This document shows positions 7,442 to 10,538 of a stretch of DNA of 10,538 nt, piece by piece. Source of the stretch: Pyrodictium delaneyi (GTDB lineage: Archaea; Thermoproteota; Thermoprotei_A; Sulfolobales; Pyrodictiaceae); NCBI GenBank assembly GCA_015661645.1, contig DQVR01000098.1, forward strand, positions 1-10,538, given 5' to 3'. The position numbers and the translations under genes are program-made. Under the pieces are notes generated by a model, which was not told the origin of the DNA, made no database searches, and saw only the letters and a program-made list of their open reading frames with translations. Every line of letters starts with the position of its first letter. Position 1 is the first letter of the stretch.

Positions 7442-7495
7442 AACCGAGGCCCTACGAACTGCGGGTAGGGCTCTAACATGCTGCACGAATGCTGC

Positions 7496-7503
7496 TATCT
7501 ATA
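7496..7503 (-). promoter_or_regulatory. Probable TATA box of the tldD-tldE operon
   Basis: The minus strand reads TATAGATA. With normal spacing, transcription would start around 7473-7476, just inside the first ATG codon (7477-7479). That would exclude the ATG and give TTG 7425 a leader of about 50 bases. The exact start could shift by a few bases, in which case a leaderless message from the ATG remains possible. Confidence 0.4.
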
Positions 7504-7637
7504 CGCTCCCTCGGTTAGTCTACCCATACAATTGCTTGGGGTATTAGAAGGATGTCCTAGGCTTGCTCGTCACAAGATATACTCCTGTGGTCTAGTTTTC
7601 ACACATCATGCATAGCCCGCAGAGCATACCATTCTAG

Positions 7638-7645
7638 TTATTAAC
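7638..7645 (+). promoter_or_regulatory. Possible TATA box of the rhomboid gene
   Basis: TTATTAAC in the most AT-rich part of the 240-base divergent spacer. Transcription would begin near 7667, ahead of two purine-rich stretches (GAGGGAG and GAGAGGTG). The rest of the spacer (7504-7637) shows no further recognisable signal. Confidence 0.35.
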
Positions 7646-7719
7646 TTGAAACTTTAGGTCCAAATCTAGAGGGAGATAGCGAGAGGTGCCTAGCCCTGCA
7701 CGGTGTCAGAGGCCCACGC

Positions 7720-9099
7720 TTGCCGCGGTTCACTCGTGAGCTTCCTCTCGCCGTCGAGGAGGCTCCTTTTAGCTACGTGACTCCCTGGGTAACCTATCTA
7801 CTCATAATCGTGAACATGGCGGTATATGTGGCTACATCGTGGCAAACAGGATTCCTGGCAAGCACGAGCGAGTGGATAGTAAGACTCGGGTTTGAGCCGC
7901 TCTACATGCTCCTAGAGCCTGTATCAGCCTACAAGATACTAACCGCTATGTTCACTCATGCTAACTTGTTTCACATACTGTTCAACATGTACTTCCTCTA
8001 CCTCTTCGGTAGAGCGGTAGAACGGACCCTAGGGCATACACGCTATCTAGCCCTCTACCTGCTAAGCGGAGTATTCGCCGCGCTATTCCACACGGTGTTC
8101 ATGTTCATACAGGATCCTAATGGGCTTGCCATCCCCAGTGTTGGGGCGAGCGGAGCTATAAGCGGCATACTCGGTGCCTATATGATGCTTTACCCCGGCA
8201 CGAGGCTCACAGCGTGCTTCTTCCTTCTCTTCCTCCCGGTGTGCTTCGAGCTACTAGCAGTGTACTATCTATTGTTCTGGTTCATGATACAAGTTGTGGA
8301 AGGATACCTTTCTGTAACAAGCACGGTAGCCTTCTTTGCACACGCCGGCGGCTTCATAGCAGGTATAGCGCTACTACCATTCCTCCTTGACCGGGCAAGG
8401 CTAGCCGTTATGAGAATGTATGCAAGTACACGAAGGCTCTTCGGGATAATAGTATTCATACCAGAGTTCTACCGCCGCCGAGGCCTAAGCCCGACCACCA
8501 AAGCACTACTCCTAATAGTCATAGGGATGCTTCTCGTCGGCTCTACTGCAGCATTTGTATTCTCCAGTAGCGTTAACGTGAAGTTCGCAAGCTATAGTGT
8601 TACATGGCGTTCTACAATAGGAGCTATACACAATGACGTAGTGTTCCTAGGAATAGCCGAGGCAGGAAGGACCATAGCACCTCTCCTCGAGGCCACAGAG
8701 ACCGTTGAAGCCCGTGTACTTGTAAAATTACTGACTGATAGCGGTCTACTATACAGCCCCGAGCTAGCGGGGCAACACATCACGCTTACAGCGCCGCAGC
8801 TGAGAGACGCTAGAATATACGTCTATGTCACGCAATTCCACCGCTTGCCAGTGCTTGTTAAGCCATTCTACTTCGAGGGTAGCTATGATGAGAACGGTTT
8901 CCTCGTGAATGGGTACGTGGAGGCTATGCTTATGTCATTGAACGCACGAGAAGACATAGAGGCTAGATTATCGCTGATAGCTCTGAAGAGTCCACAGATG
9001 CTAGTTGAGGCCATATCCTTGTTGTCGATGGCTGTAACACTTGCCAGCATCTACGTAATTGCTTACAAGGATGAGGAGTACGTAATAACGCCCGAGTAG
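7720..9099 (+). CDS. Rhomboid-family intramembrane serine protease with extra C-terminal domain
   Basis: Membrane protease that cuts transmembrane segments of other proteins; the substrate is unknown. The 459-residue product has the six-helix rhomboid core (about 22-225). The HILFN pair (H85, N89) is expected to line the oxyanion hole, the catalytic Ser144 lies in GASGAISG, and the catalytic His208 in FFAHAGG, so the enzyme should be active. After the core comes a basic, probably cytoplasmic linker (225-258), then a seventh helix (about 261-284). A roughly 145-residue predicted extracytoplasmic region (285-430, strand-rich, with VEARVLVKLLTDSG and ARIYVYVTQF) follows, and a final helix (430-449) before a short acidic tail. 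I do not recognise that extension. The start is TTG 7720, with AGAGG 7 bases before it; no other standard start is in frame up to the stop at 7642. Divergent from tldD. Confidence 0.9.
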   Translation: MPRFTRELPLAVEEAPFSYVTPWVTYLLIIVNMAVYVATSWQTGFLASTSEWIVRLGFEPLYMLLEPVSAYKILTAMFTHANLFHILFNMYFLYLFGRAVERTLGHTRYLALYLLSGVFAALFHTVFMFIQDPNGLAIPSVGASGAISGILGAYMMLYPGTRLTACFFLLFLPVCFELLAVYYLLFWFMIQVVEGYLSVTSTVAFFAHAGGFIAGIALLPFLLDRARLAVMRMYASTRRLFGIIVFIPEFYRRRGLSPTTKALLLIVIGMLLVGSTAAFVFSSSVNVKFASYSVTWRSTIGAIHNDVVFLGIAEAGRTIAPLLEATETVEARVLVKLLTDSGLLYSPELAGQHITLTAPQLRDARIYVYVTQFHRLPVLVKPFYFEGSYDENGFLVNGYVEAMLMSLNAREDIEARLSLIALKSPQMLVEAISLLSMAVTLASIYVIAYKDEEYVITPE

Positions 9100-9111
9100 G
9101 GAAAGACGCTT

Positions 9112-9172
9112 GGGATGACGAGGGCCGTGAACCCTAACCCGCCACGGGGATGAGGAGGTGTTTCAAGGCTGA
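9112..9172 (+). ncRNA. Weak candidate box C/D-like small RNA in the rhomboid-proC spacer
   Basis: In the otherwise empty convergent spacer (9100-9244) there are two identical GGGATGA boxes (9112-9118 and 9147-9153). A CTAA (9134-9137) and a CTGA (9169-9172) follow them, with exactly 15 bases between each C-like and D-like box and 9 between the halves. The overall size fits archaeal C/D guide RNAs. Against it: both C boxes have G in place of the second base of RTGATGA, D' is degenerate, the usual gap is nearer 12, and I see no convincing terminal stem. Confidence 0.15.
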
Positions 9173-9244
9173 CCAGCAGCTCGACACAAGGCCTCACGAC
9201 GCACAGGCTTCAATAAACTAGCCAGCATTGTTGTTCTTGTATCG

Positions 9245-10075
9245 TTACTCTATGCGTTCTTCTATCTCTCTCGCTAGCTTTTTCGCCCTCGCTGTGGCTT
9301 TCTCGACAGCATCTATAAGCGCTGACTTCATTCCCTTACCCTCTATTATCTTTAAAGCCATTATTGTAGTACCACCCGGCGTAGTAACTTCGTCACGTAG
9401 CTGAGCCGGGTGCACTGGCCTTGTACGCAGGTACTCGACTGTGCCTATGATTGATTCGAGGACCGCGTCATAAGCCAGGTCGCGTGGGATACCTACAGCG
9501 AGCGCTGCAAGGATCATGGAGTCTATGAATTCCACTATTATTGCCGGCCCCGAGCCGGCTACGGCTGTCCACGCATCTATCAGCTGCTCGGGTAGCTCGT
9601 AGACTCTACCCATGCAGGAGAGGACGCTCTTGATAAGTTCTTTGTACTGTGCGTTGCCGGGCGCTACTAGTCCCGTGGCACTCCGCTTTACAGCCGCATT
9701 AAGGTTTGGCATAGCGCGATATATCTCGGCGCCAGGGAGGGTCTTCCGCAGGATGCGTAGAGGAATACCAGCCATTACGGATACTACTGGTTTGCCGGAT
9801 ACGTGGCCTCCTATCTGCCGGGCGAGGTCCGGGTACTGGTATGGCTTCACTGATATGAAGACCACCGAGGCATTTTCGACGGCGTAGACGTTGTCTCTTG
9901 TAGCTTCGAAGCCCTGCATACGTAGCCTCTCTATACGCTCCCTGCTCCTGGCAGTCACTATTACGTGGATACCGCAATCAGAGAAGGAGCGAGCCATTAT
10001 GCTGCCTATCTTTCCTGCACCGAGTATAGCGACGGTCAGGTTAGAGAGGCGGAACTCGCATCCCTTCAGCACCAA
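9245..10075 (-). CDS. proC: Pyrroline-5-carboxylate reductase
   Basis: Cytosolic enzyme that reduces 1-pyrroline-5-carboxylate to L-proline with NAD(P)H, the last step of proline synthesis. The 276-residue product matches family length. Its Rossmann nucleotide site is VAILGAGKIGSIMA (GAGKIG at 19-24). SVKP (75-78), MPNLNAAVKRSATG (122-135) and AGSGPA (173-178) follow the family pattern. The ProC signature spans residues 224-241 (PAQLRDEVTTPGGTTIMA). The start is TTG 10075, with a GTG codon directly after it (10072) as an equally good alternative; GGGGTG lies about 10 bases upstream. A TATA-like box at 10101-10110 would give a transcript with a leader of about 5 bases. The gene lies 42 bases after the stop of the TIM-barrel gene and may also be read from there. 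No damage is seen. Confidence 0.95.
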   Translation of the reverse strand: MVLKGCEFRLSNLTVAILGAGKIGSIMARSFSDCGIHVIVTARSRERIERLRMQGFEATRDNVYAVENASVVFISVKPYQYPDLARQIGGHVSGKPVVSVMAGIPLRILRKTLPGAEIYRAMPNLNAAVKRSATGLVAPGNAQYKELIKSVLSCMGRVYELPEQLIDAWTAVAGSGPAIIVEFIDSMILAALAVGIPRDLAYDAVLESIIGTVEYLRTRPVHPAQLRDEVTTPGGTTIMALKIIEGKGMKSALIDAVEKATARAKKLAREIEERIE

Positions 10076-10100
10076 TGCTGGCTAGCACCCCGGAGAGCTC

Positions 10101-10110
10101 TGCATATAAG
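10101..10110 (-). promoter_or_regulatory. TATA box of proC
   Basis: The minus strand reads CTTATATGCA, nearly the same core (CTTATAT) as the importer promoter at 2716-2724. Transcription would start near 10080, giving a nearly leaderless message for the TTG at 10075. It sits in the 42-base gap after the upstream gene, so proC probably has its own promoter. Confidence 0.5.
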
Positions 10111-10117
10111 TCTTGTT

Positions 10118-10538
10118 CTAGAGCTTCTTCTCTGCCTGCCCTAGTAGGAGCTGCTGTGTTGCTGCAAATGCTGCTGCTATGTGTAGACCGCATATATGAT
10201 GGCCTGCTTTACAGTCTATCTCGACTACTATGCGTCTTAGGGCCTCTTTGGGTAGGTAGTGGGCGTGGCTCCAGTCTATAGTGCCGGTGCCCGGCATAGA
10301 GTGGTCATCGCTTACACCATTATTGTCGTGCACGTGCATACACGCTATTGACGCGCCTTTAAGTATTTCAGTGGCTCTATCAAAGCTGTACCCGTTGAGG
10401 TTCCCATGCCCTGTATCGAAGCACACTTGGAGCATTGGGCTACTAATTCTCTTTACTAGTTCCACAAGTTTTTCAAGGCTTCTCCAGGGCTGACCGCGTG
10501 CAGCATTCTCAACCGCTACTACTGAGAGGCCCTCGCGC
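10118..10538 (-). CDS. Sugar-phosphate isomerase/epimerase-like TIM-barrel protein, partial at right edge
   Basis: C-terminal part (about 139 residues) of a xylose-isomerase-like or AP-endonuclease-2-like TIM barrel; the N-terminus lies beyond the window. The frame is open from the stop at 10118 to the edge, and the GTG at 10465 is internal. Metal-ligand positions of the fold are visible in order: Glu in VVAVENAARG, Asp and His in FDTGHGNLNG, His and Asp in MHVHDNNGVSDDH, and Glu in VVEID. The GTGTIDW motif after the HVHDN strand is also typical. These enzymes act on small sugars or sugar phosphates; endonuclease IV shares the fold, but the HVHDN and GTGTIDW pattern favours the isomerase/epimerase branch. 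The exact reaction cannot be assigned. It lies just upstream of proC. Confidence 0.85.
   Translation of the reverse strand, partial: REGLSVVAVENAARGQPWRSLEKLVELVKRISSPMLQVCFDTGHGNLNGYSFDRATEILKGASIACMHVHDNNGVSDDHSMPGTGTIDWSHAHYLPKEALRRIVVEIDCKAGHHICGLHIAAAFAATQQLLLGQAEKKL

Noticed and set aside
7720..9099. Functional link between the rhomboid and the TldD/TldE protease
   Set aside because: They are only divergent neighbours with separate promoter-like motifs; nothing in the sequence shows a shared pathway or regulator.
9100..9244. Stem-loop terminator between the convergent rhomboid and proC genes
   Set aside because: The only stem seen (CCGTG/CACGG) is five pairs with a large loop and no following T run; the T-rich patch near 9230 is interrupted and runs into proC.
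1..10538. CRISPR array, tRNA or rRNA gene, insertion sequence or attachment site
   Set aside because: I saw no spaced direct repeats, no cloverleaf-like segment in the spacers, no transposase motif and no terminal inverted repeats. All spacers are under about 250 bases.

Overview
The window looks like chromosomal DNA of a hyperthermophilic crenarchaeon, most likely of the Desulfurococcales/Pyrodictiaceae type. This is an inference from moderate G+C, heavy use of ATA, AGG and CTA codons, TTG and GTG starts, TATA-like boxes about 25 bases before starts, GAGGTG-type ribosome sites, and the gene families present. There is no CRISPR array, transposase, tRNA or rRNA in it.

Left part (1-2727, minus strand): the end of an ABC importer operon, with a membrane-anchored family-1 substrate-binding protein followed 4 bases later by a two-domain permease that runs off the left edge. 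Its own TATA-like promoter lies at 2716-2724.

Middle left (2728-4580): a divergent pair in which both genes are broken. On the minus strand is a MthK-like potassium channel (TM1, pore with TIGYGD filter, TM2, RCK domain, C-terminal RCK lobe). It can be read end to end only by allowing three single-base frameshifts, all in short homopolymers, and one in-frame TGA; the repaired product would be about 329 residues. On the plus strand is an unrecognised gene whose 5' part (from 3836) and body (to 4580) are separated by a fourth homopolymer frameshift; repaired, it is 247 residues.

Middle (4614-7479, minus strand): a tldD-tldE pair encoding the two subunits of a TldD/PmbA-type metalloprotease. 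TldD carries the HExxxH zinc motif and TldE lacks it.

Right part (7480-10538): a plus-strand rhomboid intramembrane serine protease with complete catalytic residues and an unusual C-terminal extension, then a 145-base convergent spacer with a weak box C/D-like signal. After that come a minus-strand proC (pyrroline-5-carboxylate reductase, proline synthesis) and the C-terminal part of a sugar-phosphate isomerase/epimerase-like TIM-barrel gene cut by the right edge.

Apart from the two operons the genes do not form one obvious pathway. Two protease systems (TldDE and rhomboid) are divergently arranged across 7480-7719, but no functional link is shown. The most notable thing here is the freshly disrupted channel locus.
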